From positions 1 to 9,568 of the forward strand of contig JALSMC010000244.1 of the NCBI GenBank assembly GCA_026987995.1: a stretch of DNA of 9,568 nucleotides. The letters are read 5' to 3'. A program made the translations under genes and the position numbers. This stretch comes from Sulfurimonas sp. GTDB taxonomy: Bacteria > Campylobacterota > Campylobacteria > Campylobacterales > Sulfurimonadaceae. This document shows, in pieces, positions 1 to 7,249 of the stretch (positions are counted from its first letter, which is position 1; each line of letters begins with the position of its first letter). A model generated the notes under the pieces. It did not search any database and was not told where the DNA came from. It worked only from the letters and a program-made list of their open reading frames with translations.

Positions 1-182
1 AGGGATTTTTTTTAATCTCAAAAATCGCTATGAGAAGAATTTAGTTGTTTGCTTGGTTTGAATTTGCAAGTGGCTCTAAAGAATATCTTTTGTTGATTAA
101 AATTTAATAAAATATTCATATTTAATTTTGAAACTCATAAGAAACTATTAGCCTATTTATTACTGATTAACACTATAAAAGC

Positions 183-188
183 TATAAT
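183..188 (+). promoter_or_regulatory. Putative sigma-70 -10 box for leuA
   Basis: The sequence is a perfect TATAAT 65 bp upstream of the leuA start, in very AT-rich DNA. At a 17-bp spacing the -35 position (160-165, TTACTG) matches the consensus poorly. Epsilonproteobacterial vegetative promoters are known for a conserved -10 box and a weak or absent -35, so this fits. The predicted transcription start is near 195, giving a leader of about 58 nt. This is a motif-based call only. Confidence 0.6.
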
Positions 189-195
189 TCGCTTC

Positions 196-223
196 TAATA
201 ACAAATGTAAGAGTCTGTTATTA
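196..223. promoter_or_regulatory. 8-bp inverted repeat at the leuA transcription start (possible operator or leader hairpin)
   Basis: TAATAACA (196-203) and TGTTATTA (216-223) are perfect inverted repeats separated by 12 bp. They lie 7 bp after the TATAAT box, so the left arm begins about where transcription would start. The arrangement suits a dimeric repressor overlapping the start site, or a weak AU-rich hairpin at the 5' end of the mRNA. In DNA this AT-rich such a repeat could arise by chance. No known regulator is recognised. Confidence 0.35.
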
Positions 224-241
224 TAAAAATTTCAAGTTATA

Positions 242-246
242 AAGGA
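242..246 (+). promoter_or_regulatory. leuA ribosome binding site
   Basis: AAGGA ends 6 nt before the ATG at 253. It supports that start: the preceding leader has no other ATG in frame with a comparable Shine-Dalgarno sequence. Confidence 0.75.
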
Positions 247-252
247 TTCATA

Positions 253-1914
253 ATGAATCAAAAAATTCCTAATGGTAAGTACAGAGCTTACCCACCAATA
301 GAGTTACCAAACAGAGTTTGGCCTACAAAAACAATAACAGATGCTCCTGCATGGTGTAGTGTCGATTTACGCGATGGAAATCAAGCACTTGTTAACCCTA
401 TGGACATGACTAAAAAACTTGAACTTTTCAGACTCTTACTCAAAATCGGATTTAAAGAAATAGAGGTCGGTTTTCCTTCTGCTTCAAAGGTTGAGTTTGA
501 CTTTTTACGCCGACTTGTAGATGATAAGCTTATCCCTGATGATGTTACGGTTCAGGTTTTAGTCCAAGCACGTGAGCACTTAATAGCTAAAACATTTCAA
601 GCACTTAAAGGTGTTAAAAAAGCTACTGTGCATCTCTACAACTCTACAAGTGTTGCTCAAAGAAAAATAGTCTTTGGTAAAACAAAAGAGGAGATAATTG
701 CCTTAGCCTTAGAGGGTGTTGAGATTGTAAAGAAGTATGAAAAAGAGCATGATGGTGAGATATTTTTAGAGTACTCTCCTGAGAGTTTTACAGGTACAGA
801 ACTTGAATTTGCTGCACAGATTTCTAATGCTGTGACTGCATGTTGGGGTATAAGTCCTTCGAGAAAGGTCATTATAAACTTGCCTGCAACAGTTGAAATG
901 GCTACACCAAACATCTATGCAGATCAGATAGAATGGATGAGTAGAAACTTAGATAACCGTGAGAATGTCATTATCTCAACACATACTCATAATGACAGAG
1001 GAACATCTGTAGCAGCTACAGAGTTAGCACTTTTAGCTGGTGCTGATAGAGTTGAGGGAACACTTTTGAGTAATGGCGAGAGAACGGGTAATGTAGACAT
1101 CATAACTCTTGCTCTTAACCTTACAACTCAAGGTATAGACTCAAAGCTTGACTTTACAAATATAGATGAAGTTTTAGAAGTCGTTGAGAAGTGTACAGAG
1201 ATAGATACACATGTTAGACACCCTTATGTTGGAGAGTTGGTTTATACTGCGTTTAGTGGTAGCCATCAAGATGCTATAAACAAAGGTCTTGCATATCAAA
1301 AGAGTAAAGATAATGCTTTATGGGAAGTTCCATACTTACCTATTGACCCAGCTGATGTTGGTCGTACTTATGAGTCGGTTATTCGTATAAACTCTCAGTC
1401 TGGAAAAGGTGGTGTAGCATATATCTTAGAAAAAGAGTATGGATACCAACTTCCAAAAGCGATGCACCCAGAGATAGGAAAGATTGTACAAGCTGTTACA
1501 GATACAAAAGGAGAGGTACTCAGTTCTAAAGAGATTTTTGAAATTTTTCAAGAAACATACTTTAATGTTAAAGAGCACTTATCTCTTGTAGATTTTACTC
1601 TCTCCTCTGATAATAAAATGTCAAAATGTACTCTTACTTATGAGTATAATGGAAAGAAAATAAAAACTGAGGGTGAGGGAAATGGTCCTATAGATGCTTG
1701 TAAAGCCGCACTTATGAAAAACTATCCCCATAAGTTTAGTGTAAACTCCTACTCCGAGCACTCATGTGGTGAGAAGAGTAGTGCAACTGCTGTAGCATAC
1801 ATAGAGATACAAACAGACAGTACAATATCTTGCTTTGGAGCAGGAAAAGATAGTGACATTGCAACGGCTTCAATCAAAGCAATGTTTTGTGCACTTAATA
1901 GAGCTTTTAGTTAG
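253..1914 (+). CDS. leuA: 2-isopropylmalate synthase, long (regulatory-domain) type
   Basis: This cytoplasmic enzyme catalyses the first committed step of leucine synthesis: acetyl-CoA plus 2-oxoisovalerate gives 2-isopropylmalate. The 553-aa protein has an N-terminal HMGL-like TIM barrel. Visible motifs are LRDGNQ (39-44, with metal-ligand Asp41), THTHND (243-248, metal ligands His244 and His246) and NGERTGNVD (274-282). A linker follows, then a LeuA dimer/allosteric domain from about residue 425, with the EGNGPIDA segment near 475 and the C-terminal GAGKDSDIATAS segment near 529-540. Length and architecture match the yeast/Mycobacterium-type LeuA rather than a short barrel-only form, so leucine feedback inhibition is likely from family knowledge. 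The ATG is preceded by AAGGA. It is alone on the plus strand and converges on the PBP gene. Homocitrate or citramalate synthase are the alternatives, but this long architecture favours LeuA. Confidence 0.95.
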   Translation: MNQKIPNGKYRAYPPIELPNRVWPTKTITDAPAWCSVDLRDGNQALVNPMDMTKKLELFRLLLKIGFKEIEVGFPSASKVEFDFLRRLVDDKLIPDDVTVQVLVQAREHLIAKTFQALKGVKKATVHLYNSTSVAQRKIVFGKTKEEIIALALEGVEIVKKYEKEHDGEIFLEYSPESFTGTELEFAAQISNAVTACWGISPSRKVIINLPATVEMATPNIYADQIEWMSRNLDNRENVIISTHTHNDRGTSVAATELALLAGADRVEGTLLSNGERTGNVDIITLALNLTTQGIDSKLDFTNIDEVLEVVEKCTEIDTHVRHPYVGELVYTAFSGSHQDAINKGLAYQKSKDNALWEVPYLPIDPADVGRTYESVIRINSQSGKGGVAYILEKEYGYQLPKAMHPEIGKIVQAVTDTKGEVLSSKEIFEIFQETYFNVKEHLSLVDFTLSSDNKMSKCTLTYEYNGKKIKTEGEGNGPIDACKAALMKNYPHKFSVNSYSEHSCGEKSSATAVAYIEIQTDSTISCFGAGKDSDIATASIKAMFCALNRAFS

Positions 1915-1922
1915 GCTCTATT
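1897..1922. terminator. Hairpin overlapping the leuA stop codon, possible convergent terminator
   Basis: AATAGAGC (1897-1904) pairs perfectly with GCTCTATT (1915-1922). A G-U and an A-U pair can extend the stem to 10 bp around a 6-nt loop (1907-1912). The leuA TAG (1912-1914) straddles the loop and the 3' arm. A T-rich but interrupted stretch follows on the plus strand to about 1933, so it could act as a weak intrinsic terminator for leuA. On the minus strand the hairpin lies just after the PBP stop codon, but no good U-tract follows it. The pairing is certain; its function is inferred. Confidence 0.55.
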
Positions 1923-1935
1923 TATACTCTTTTAC

Positions 1936-3963
1936 TTACCACAGTAACTCTGCTTGTGGATCTGATATCTGTTCCACCCTTGGTGGTCTAGATATATCGC
2001 TAAAGTACTCTATTCTCTTACCCATATGAACTTCTGTAATTCCCTCGGGTACATCAAATTTTCGTTTGATTTGAGGATAAAGTTTTAACATCTTTTGATA
2101 AAAACTTCTAAATGCAGGTCCCGCTATTTTTCCACCTGTTTCTCGTTTATACATTGGTGTATTGTCATCATTACCAAACCATACTACTGTTGTAATAGTT
2201 GGTGAGTATCCAGCTAACCAACCATCAATATTTCTGTTAGTTGTTCCCGTTTTTGCTGCTAATTCTATACCTTTAACACGGGCTCTACGTGCTGTTCCAC
2301 GGTTTACTACATCACGAAGTATTGTTGTCATTATATAAGACTGCGTAGGAATAGAAGTAGTATGACTCTCCTCTCTCATCTCATAAATAGTCTGACTTCC
2401 CTTATCTATACTCTGTATTAGGTGTGTTTTCATCTGTACACCATAGTTAGAAAAAGATGTATACACCTGTGCTAGTTGCAATGGAGACATTGACATCGTT
2501 CCAAGAGAGATAGATAAATCGTGTGGAATGTGTTCAATATTAAACTTTTGCAGTTCTTTAAGTAGATTATTTAAGCCTATATCATTCACAAGATTTATTG
2601 TTGCAAGATTTCGAGAGTGTATAAGTGCTTCTCGAAGTGTGACTAAACCCTTATAGTTTTTTTCATAGTTTCGAGGTCTCCACTTCATATCTTCACCATC
2701 TTTTTCATATGCATAAGTTTTTGCAATATCCACTAACTCAGTAGCCCCACTAAAACCTAAGTCAATAGCCACCTGATAGATAAAAGGCTTAAAGGCAGAG
2801 CCTGGTTGTCTTCTTCCTTGTGTAGCACGATTATAAGAGCTTACTTTATAGTCCGTGCTTCCAACTAGGGCTAAGATATTACCACTTGCAGAATCAAGTG
2901 AGACTAATGCTCCATTTAACTGTGTAAGATTTACATCTTGTAACTCAAACATTTCATCTTCACTTGGATTCTGTATAACTTCAAATTTTGCTAGTTCTTG
3001 TAACTCTTTTTCTTTATAAGCCTCTATGCGTTTAAGTGATTCATCATAAGCAAATGTAAGTGACTCTCTAGCTGCCGATTGGAGTCTAAGGTCTATGCTG
3101 GTGTACACTTCATAACCGCCTGTTTTTAAATCACTTATATTCATATCTCTAAAGCGGCGAGCCACTTCATCGACTATAAAAGGGGCTCTATTTTGTGTAA
3201 GTGTTGTGTTGAAAACCTCAGGATTCTCTTCTAGGGCATTCTCATAAGTACTGTCATCTATCCAACCAAGTACATACATTCTTTTTATCACTCGGTTTGC
3301 TCTACCCATAGAAATTTCATAGTTCTTTGTTGGAGCATAGGTACTTGGTGCTTTTGGTAGCCCTACTAAAATAGCCATCTCTTTGAGTGTTAAATCATCT
3401 AGTTTTTTATGAAAGTAGCCATCTGCTGCTGTTTTTATACCATAGTAACCATGTCCATAATATATCTCATTTAGATAACACTCAAGTATCTGCTCTTTAC
3501 TTAAAGCATTCTCTAGTTTTATAGCAAATATCGCCTCTTTTATCTTACGTGAGAGTTTTTTCTCTCTCGTAAGGAGTACATTTTTCACTAACTGCTGCGT
3601 TATAGTACTCGCACCCTCAACAGCTTTACCTGCACGAATAACTTTTATAGCAGCACGGAAAATTGCATCAATATTTATACCAGGATGCTCAAAAAATGTT
3701 GTATCTTCAATAGCTACAAGTGCTTCAATAATACGAGGAGGAATTTCGTCAAAAGTTGCATAATATCTATGCTTTTTATTAAAAATATTTGCTATTTTTT
3801 TACCATCTTTATCGTAAATTCTGCTTGTAACATCAGGTTTATAATCTGTCACCTTTGATATATCATAACTATATGAAGTTAAAAAGTAGCCCAGTAGAAT
3901 AAAAGGAGATAAAAATCCTAAAATTACCAAGCTGATAAAAATCCTTTTGAAATATTTTCTCAT
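1936..3963 (-). CDS. mrcA: Class A penicillin-binding protein 1A (bifunctional transglycosylase/transpeptidase)
   Basis: This 675-aa inner-membrane enzyme polymerises lipid II into glycan strands and cross-links the stem peptides in the periplasm. It has a short basic N-terminus, then one membrane anchor (about residues 8-30). The GT51 glycosyltransferase domain shows IEDTTFFEHPG (catalytic Glu86), GASTITQQ (117-124), SRKIKE (138-143) and KEQILECYLN (second Glu161). The transpeptidase domain carries all three penicillin-binding motifs: SAFK (nucleophile Ser389, Lys392), SRN (450-452) and KTGT (571-574). A charged Lys/Glu-rich segment (about 309-345) sits between the linker and the transpeptidase domain. 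The protein is much shorter than E. coli PBP1A, which is usual for epsilonproteobacteria. Its ATG overlaps the preceding ABC gene as ATGA, with a modest AGGGA (3973-3977) 9 nt upstream. It is the last gene of the minus-strand run. The symbol pbpA is also used in Campylobacter. Confidence 0.95.
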   Translation of the reverse strand: MRKYFKRIFISLVILGFLSPFILLGYFLTSYSYDISKVTDYKPDVTSRIYDKDGKKIANIFNKKHRYYATFDEIPPRIIEALVAIEDTTFFEHPGINIDAIFRAAIKVIRAGKAVEGASTITQQLVKNVLLTREKKLSRKIKEAIFAIKLENALSKEQILECYLNEIYYGHGYYGIKTAADGYFHKKLDDLTLKEMAILVGLPKAPSTYAPTKNYEISMGRANRVIKRMYVLGWIDDSTYENALEENPEVFNTTLTQNRAPFIVDEVARRFRDMNISDLKTGGYEVYTSIDLRLQSAARESLTFAYDESLKRIEAYKEKELQELAKFEVIQNPSEDEMFELQDVNLTQLNGALVSLDSASGNILALVGSTDYKVSSYNRATQGRRQPGSAFKPFIYQVAIDLGFSGATELVDIAKTYAYEKDGEDMKWRPRNYEKNYKGLVTLREALIHSRNLATINLVNDIGLNNLLKELQKFNIEHIPHDLSISLGTMSMSPLQLAQVYTSFSNYGVQMKTHLIQSIDKGSQTIYEMREESHTTSIPTQSYIMTTILRDVVNRGTARRARVKGIELAAKTGTTNRNIDGWLAGYSPTITTVVWFGNDDNTPMYKRETGGKIAGPAFRSFYQKMLKLYPQIKRKFDVPEGITEVHMGKRIEYFSDISRPPRVEQISDPQAELLW

Positions 3964-4649
3964 ATTCTAAATTCCCTATTTGCAAAATTTGCTTCTATTA
4001 ATGTTTTTGTATAATCTGTTTTTGGTTTATCTATCACTTCATCCATCAAACCATCTTCCATAACTTTTCCATCTTTAATCACACATATACTGTCGCAAAG
4101 GTTTTTTGCAGAAGAGATGTCATGTGTTACAAAAAGCATTTTAAATTTCTCTCTTTTTTGCAACTCGCGAAGTAAGTCTATAATCATAACACGAGTTGTC
4201 GGATCAAGTGCGGTAGTTGGTTCATCTAGTAGTAAAAGTTTAGGCTTTTTACTCAGTGCCATAGCTATTACAACTCTCTGGAGTTGTCCACCGGAGAGCT
4301 CTGGAGGGAATCGTTCTAGCAAACTATGCTCCAAGCCAACACTATCAAAAAGTTCTTTGACCCGCATCTCCTCTACAAAAAATTGCTTGTGAATTTTAGT
4401 AAGAGGAGAAAGTGCTGTAAAAGGATTTTGAGGAATAAATGCAAGGGTTTCACCTGCTACTAATTCAAAATCTGAGCTACACTCTAACTCTAAGTCCATA
4501 CCACGAGGAAGCATACCCAGCAGTGCTTTTAGGGTTAAACTTTTTCCACTACCACTCTGCCCAACAAGAGCTAAAGATGATCTTATATCAAAGGCGATAT
4601 CAACTAGTGTGTTACTAGCTATCACAATTTTAAGCTTATCTATCTTCAT
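3960..4649 (-). CDS. Orphan ABC transporter ATP-binding protein, OppD/DppD/NikE-like
   Basis: This 229-aa cytoplasmic ABC ATPase has every core motif. They are Walker A GQSGSGKS (30-37), a Q-loop in IPQNPFTALSP (Gln74), signature LSGGQLQR (118-125), Walker B LLLLDEP (138-144, Asp142 and catalytic Glu143), D-loop ALD (147-149) and H-loop His176. The QNPFTALSP stretch is typical of the peptide/nickel (Opp/Dpp/Nik) ATPases. It is shorter than most of that family, with no C-terminal oligopeptide-type extension. It also has a compact N-terminus with no evident aromatic A-loop residue before Walker A. No permease, binding protein or second ATPase lies in the window, so the substrate is unknown. The ATG overlaps the bioF stop (ATGA) and has no clear Shine-Dalgarno of its own, so translation probably depends on coupling. 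Its own stop overlaps the PBP start in the same way. Confidence 0.85.
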   Translation of the reverse strand: MKIDKLKIVIASNTLVDIAFDIRSSLALVGQSGSGKSLTLKALLGMLPRGMDLELECSSDFELVAGETLAFIPQNPFTALSPLTKIHKQFFVEEMRVKELFDSVGLEHSLLERFPPELSGGQLQRVVIAMALSKKPKLLLLDEPTTALDPTTRVMIIDLLRELQKREKFKMLFVTHDISSAKNLCDSICVIKDGKVMEDGLMDEVIDKPKTDYTKTLIEANFANREFRI

Positions 4650-5743
4650 GACTTTATTTTAACCAAATTTTGGCACAGAACTCTTAACTCATCTTGACTC
4701 TGCCCTAAACGAGCGATTAGTCTGATGATAGCACTTGGTACAGTTGGTTGTCGTATAGCACCAACACTATAGCCCAGTGAGAACAAATCTTTTTTTATTT
4801 TTAAGACTTTTTTATTATCACCTATTAAAATAGGGACTATTAAACCCTCTATTTTTAGGCCCAATTCTTCAAGTACTATTCTTTTTCTAGCTTCTATTTC
4901 TTTACATAGTTCATTTTTATTTTCTTGTATATATTGGAGTGATTGATGTGCTAAAAGTGTGTCATATAAAGAGAGTGATGTCGCATAAATGATTGGCTTG
5001 GCTCTATTTATAAGATAGTCCACTATATGCTCAGAGCCTAAAATAAAAGCACCAAAACTTCCATATGCTTTACCAAGTGTTCCCATTTTTATATGATTTA
5101 CTTTTGGGCTTATCTCATACAAGTCAAAAACACCCATTAGGTTTTTACCAACAACCCCACTAGTATGTGCCTCATCTACAATTAAAATAGCATTTTCATT
5201 ATCACATATCTCAAAAACCTCTTTTGGACACAAGTCACCATCCATAGAGTAGATACCTTCTACAGCAACTACCCTGCGTTTAGCTTTTGAATTATTCAGT
5301 AGTGATAAGAGTTCATCCATATCGTTATGTTTAAAAAAAGTGACTTTAACTGAGTTAAGATTACTTGCTAAAACCCCTGAAGCATGATAAAGTTCATCCA
5401 TAAAGAGTTCATCACCCTTGCGAACAAGTGACTCGATAAGGGCAATATTGGCATTAAATCCACTTCCTAAAACAACACCTGATTCAAAGGAGTTCGCTTC
5501 ACACAAGGCATCTTCAAAATCTTTATGTATCTGATGATAGCCATTTACAAGCATCGAAGCTTTTGAGCTATGTATCTCTAGTTTATCTAGTATTTTAGTA
5601 GTTTGTTTATGAAGAAAAGCATTATGTGAGAGTCCTAAGTAGTCATTTGATGCAAAATCCAAAGTAGCGGTATCAACTAACTCTCTTTTTCTATATCTAC
5701 CTGATTTATGAAGTGCTTTTAACTCTTGCTCATAAAACATCAT
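4646..5743 (-). CDS. bioF: 8-amino-7-oxononanoate synthase (biotin synthesis)
   Basis: This 365-aa cytoplasmic PLP enzyme of the alpha-oxoamine synthase family is predicted to condense L-alanine with pimeloyl-ACP (or -CoA) to give 8-amino-7-oxononanoate. Visible features are DFASNDYLGL (29-38), His120 in the ring-stacking position, VDEAHTSGVVG (189-199, Asp190 for the pyridine nitrogen, His193), the PLP lysine in GTLGKAYGSFG (Lys225) and a C-terminal IRQPTVPS (330-337). The usual glycine/serine-rich early segment reads SSKASMLVNGYHQIH here, so the protein diverges from the E. coli enzyme. 2-Amino-3-ketobutyrate ligase is the main alternative, since both share the fold. No other bio gene is in the window. 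Two adjacent ATGs (5743 and 5740) are possible; the first has AAGG about 10 nt upstream. The start overlaps the GGDEF stop and the stop overlaps the ABC start, both as ATGA. Confidence 0.87.
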   Translation of the reverse strand: MMFYEQELKALHKSGRYRKRELVDTATLDFASNDYLGLSHNAFLHKQTTKILDKLEIHSSKASMLVNGYHQIHKDFEDALCEANSFESGVVLGSGFNANIALIESLVRKGDELFMDELYHASGVLASNLNSVKVTFFKHNDMDELLSLLNNSKAKRRVVAVEGIYSMDGDLCPKEVFEICDNENAILIVDEAHTSGVVGKNLMGVFDLYEISPKVNHIKMGTLGKAYGSFGAFILGSEHIVDYLINRAKPIIYATSLSLYDTLLAHQSLQYIQENKNELCKEIEARKRIVLEELGLKIEGLIVPILIGDNKKVLKIKKDLFSLGYSVGAIRQPTVPSAIIRLIARLGQSQDELRVLCQNLVKIKS

Positions 5744-6696
5744 CCAATAATGACCTTATTTCGTCCTGTATCTTTTGCTCGGTATAGTGCCATATCTGCT
5801 CGTTTAAAAATTGTCTGAGCATCATCCCCTTTTTCGTACTGCACAACTCCAAAGCTCATAGTTATCGGTACTATCTTTTTATGATTTTGTATAAGCATGC
5901 GTAGTTTTTGAGTTAAGATATATGCCTTGTCTTTTGATGTATGTGGTAAAATCAGAACAAATTCTTCTCCCCCAATCCTACAAAATATATCTACTTCTCG
6001 AAGATGATGTCCTATAAAATTAGTATATTCTTGAAGTACTTTATCCCCCATATCATGCCCTAAAGAGTCGTTGATTTTTTTAAAGAAATCTATATCTAAA
6101 AGAACCAAGGAAAAAACATGCGGATACCTCTGTGCAAGAGTGATATGTTCGTTTAAAATATCATCATAATATTTTCTATTTCCAATGTTTGTCAACTTAT
6201 CTTTTATGCTTAAGGAAACTAGTTCATGCTTTGTACTTTCTTGTTCTGTAATATCTGAAAGTATCATCGCATAAATGTTTTTCTTTTTGTCTAAAAGAGA
6301 AGCCGAGATAAGAAAATAAAAAATTTCACCATCTACTTTCATCTTTACTTTATGCTTTTTATCTTTAAAATTCACCAAAAATTCTATCCAGCTTGCTTCA
6401 TCTTCTGGTGGTGTCAAATACCCATCTTCAACTTCAAAAAAATTCGATATACAAGCATGAGTATGTGTAAAGTCTTTTAAATTTTTGTAACTCTTAAAGT
6501 AGTGAAAGAAAGTTTTATTTGCGGTGACTATATTTTTCATATCATGGACAATTACTATATTTGACGAGTTGTCAATAATCTCTTTGTAGTATGTTTTTTG
6601 TTGTAAAGTTTTTTTGGATAAAAGATATGCTGCGAACATGCTCATTGCCACTAATAAAATACAAAAAATATTATTTAACTCAAAAAGATTATCCAT
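5740..6696 (-). CDS. Membrane-anchored PAS-GGDEF diguanylate cyclase
   Basis: The 318-aa protein is predicted to make cyclic di-GMP from two GTP. It begins with one hydrophobic segment (about 10-27). A PAS-like sensor region follows (about 36-150), containing SSNIVIVHD and ending in the usual AMILSDITEQ junction. The GGDEF domain (about 160-318) contains the metal-binding Asp201 in LLDIDFFKKIND, the active-site GGEEF (242-246), and an inhibitory I-site RxxD (Arg233 to Asp236) exactly five residues before GGEEF. It therefore looks catalytically intact and subject to product inhibition. The ligand of the PAS region is unknown. The ATG is 1 bp beyond the maf stop and has a strong GGAG. Its stop overlaps the bioF start. 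The link between signalling and its neighbours is positional only. Confidence 0.92.
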   Translation of the reverse strand: MDNLFELNNIFCILLVAMSMFAAYLLSKKTLQQKTYYKEIIDNSSNIVIVHDMKNIVTANKTFFHYFKSYKNLKDFTHTHACISNFFEVEDGYLTPPEDEASWIEFLVNFKDKKHKVKMKVDGEIFYFLISASLLDKKKNIYAMILSDITEQESTKHELVSLSIKDKLTNIGNRKYYDDILNEHITLAQRYPHVFSLVLLDIDFFKKINDSLGHDMGDKVLQEYTNFIGHHLREVDIFCRIGGEEFVLILPHTSKDKAYILTQKLRMLIQNHKKIVPITMSFGVVQYEKGDDAQTIFKRADMALYRAKDTGRNKVIIG

Positions 6697-6697
6697 A

Positions 6698-7249
6698 CTA
6701 CTTCTCCATAAATGTTTTTAAAACTTCTACACTAAGCCCCATCGCAGTTGACTCAAACCCTCTTACTTCTTTGATATAAGCCTTACAAAAGCCCTCAACC
6801 ATACAAGCACCAGCCTTCCCTCTCCACTCTCCGCTCTCTAAGTACTCATCTAAGACATCACTGTCAAATACATCAAATAAATAATCAGTTTGTGATATGT
6901 CTATAATCTTTCTATACTTTGAATGATAAATCATGCAAGTAATGATAGAGGTGATATTTCCACTTTGTGTAGTCAAGATATCTCTTGCATCTTCGAGCGA
7001 AGTAGCTTTACGTAAAATTTCACCCTGTGAAGTGACAACTGTATCTGCTACAAGCAGAGGCATATCATCATAGCCATAAGCTTTTATATTTGCTTCGTAC
7101 TTTCCCATTGTCGCTTGGTATACAAAATTTTTAGGTGATGAGGCAACTATTTTTTCTTCATCAAAATCAACACTCTCTTGTGTAAACGCCACACCGGCAT
7201 TTGTTAGTAACATTGAGCGAGTTTGTGATGATGAAGCTAGGCGTAACAT
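6698..7249 (-). CDS. maf: Maf-like nucleoside triphosphate pyrophosphatase
   Basis: The 183-aa cytoplasmic protein belongs to the Maf/Ham1-fold family. These enzymes hydrolyse non-canonical or pyrimidine nucleoside triphosphates to monophosphates plus pyrophosphate, and the family is historically linked to septum inhibition. Visible features are the N-terminal LASSSQTR loop (4-11), a VDFDEE segment (27-32), the catalytic Asp in VADTVV (Asp69), and GEWRGKAGACMVEG (140-153), which matches the family's G-WR-KAGAY---G motif. The usual C-terminal GSYxNVVGLP is replaced by RGFESTAMGL (163-172), so substrate preference is uncertain. The ATG directly abuts the TAG of the upstream membrane-protein gene with no gap. 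A likely AAGGA (7261-7265) lies 11 nt before it. Its own TAG is followed after one base by the GGDEF start. Confidence 0.9.
   Translation of the reverse strand: MLRLASSSQTRSMLLTNAGVAFTQESVDFDEEKIVASSPKNFVYQATMGKYEANIKAYGYDDMPLLVADTVVTSQGEILRKATSLEDARDILTTQSGNITSIITCMIYHSKYRKIIDISQTDYLFDVFDSDVLDEYLESGEWRGKAGACMVEGFCKAYIKEVRGFESTAMGLSVEVLKTFMEK
6701..6707 (-). promoter_or_regulatory. Ribosome binding site for the GGDEF gene, inside the end of maf
   Basis: On the minus strand this reads GGAGAAG, with the GGAG core 7 nt before the ATG at 6696. It lies within the last codons of maf. It fixes the start of the diguanylate cyclase and is the best Shine-Dalgarno among the downstream genes of the run. 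Confidence 0.7.

Noticed and set aside
1..61. Open reading fragments at the left edge (TGA at 59-61 in one frame, TAG at 42-44 in another) that could be the tail of an upstream gene
   Set aside because: Only 13-19 codons are visible and no recognisable protein ending is seen; the edge prevents a decision.
1..182. Riboswitch, T-box or small RNA upstream of leuA
   Set aside because: No strong stem-loops, specifier-like elements or conserved riboswitch core could be seen. The stretch is simply AT-rich, with a weak alternative promoter-like TTGATT at 93-98.
205..210. ATG directly followed by TAA in the leuA leader, inside the dyad loop
   Set aside because: There is no Shine-Dalgarno before it, and a start-stop pair is expected by chance in AT-rich DNA.
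657..914. 85-codon open frame on the minus strand inside leuA
   Set aside because: It is antisense to a clearly coding, motif-rich region, with no homology pattern of its own.
1835..2029. 64-codon plus-strand frame over the leuA/PBP junction
   Set aside because: It overlaps both real genes in other frames and has no supporting ribosome site or protein motif.
4117..4392. 91-codon Ser-rich plus-strand frame inside the ABC gene
   Set aside because: It is the antisense shadow of the ABC ATPase signature and Walker B region.
6591..6779. 62-codon plus-strand frame across the GGDEF/maf junction
   Set aside because: It is an antisense shadow with no supporting features.
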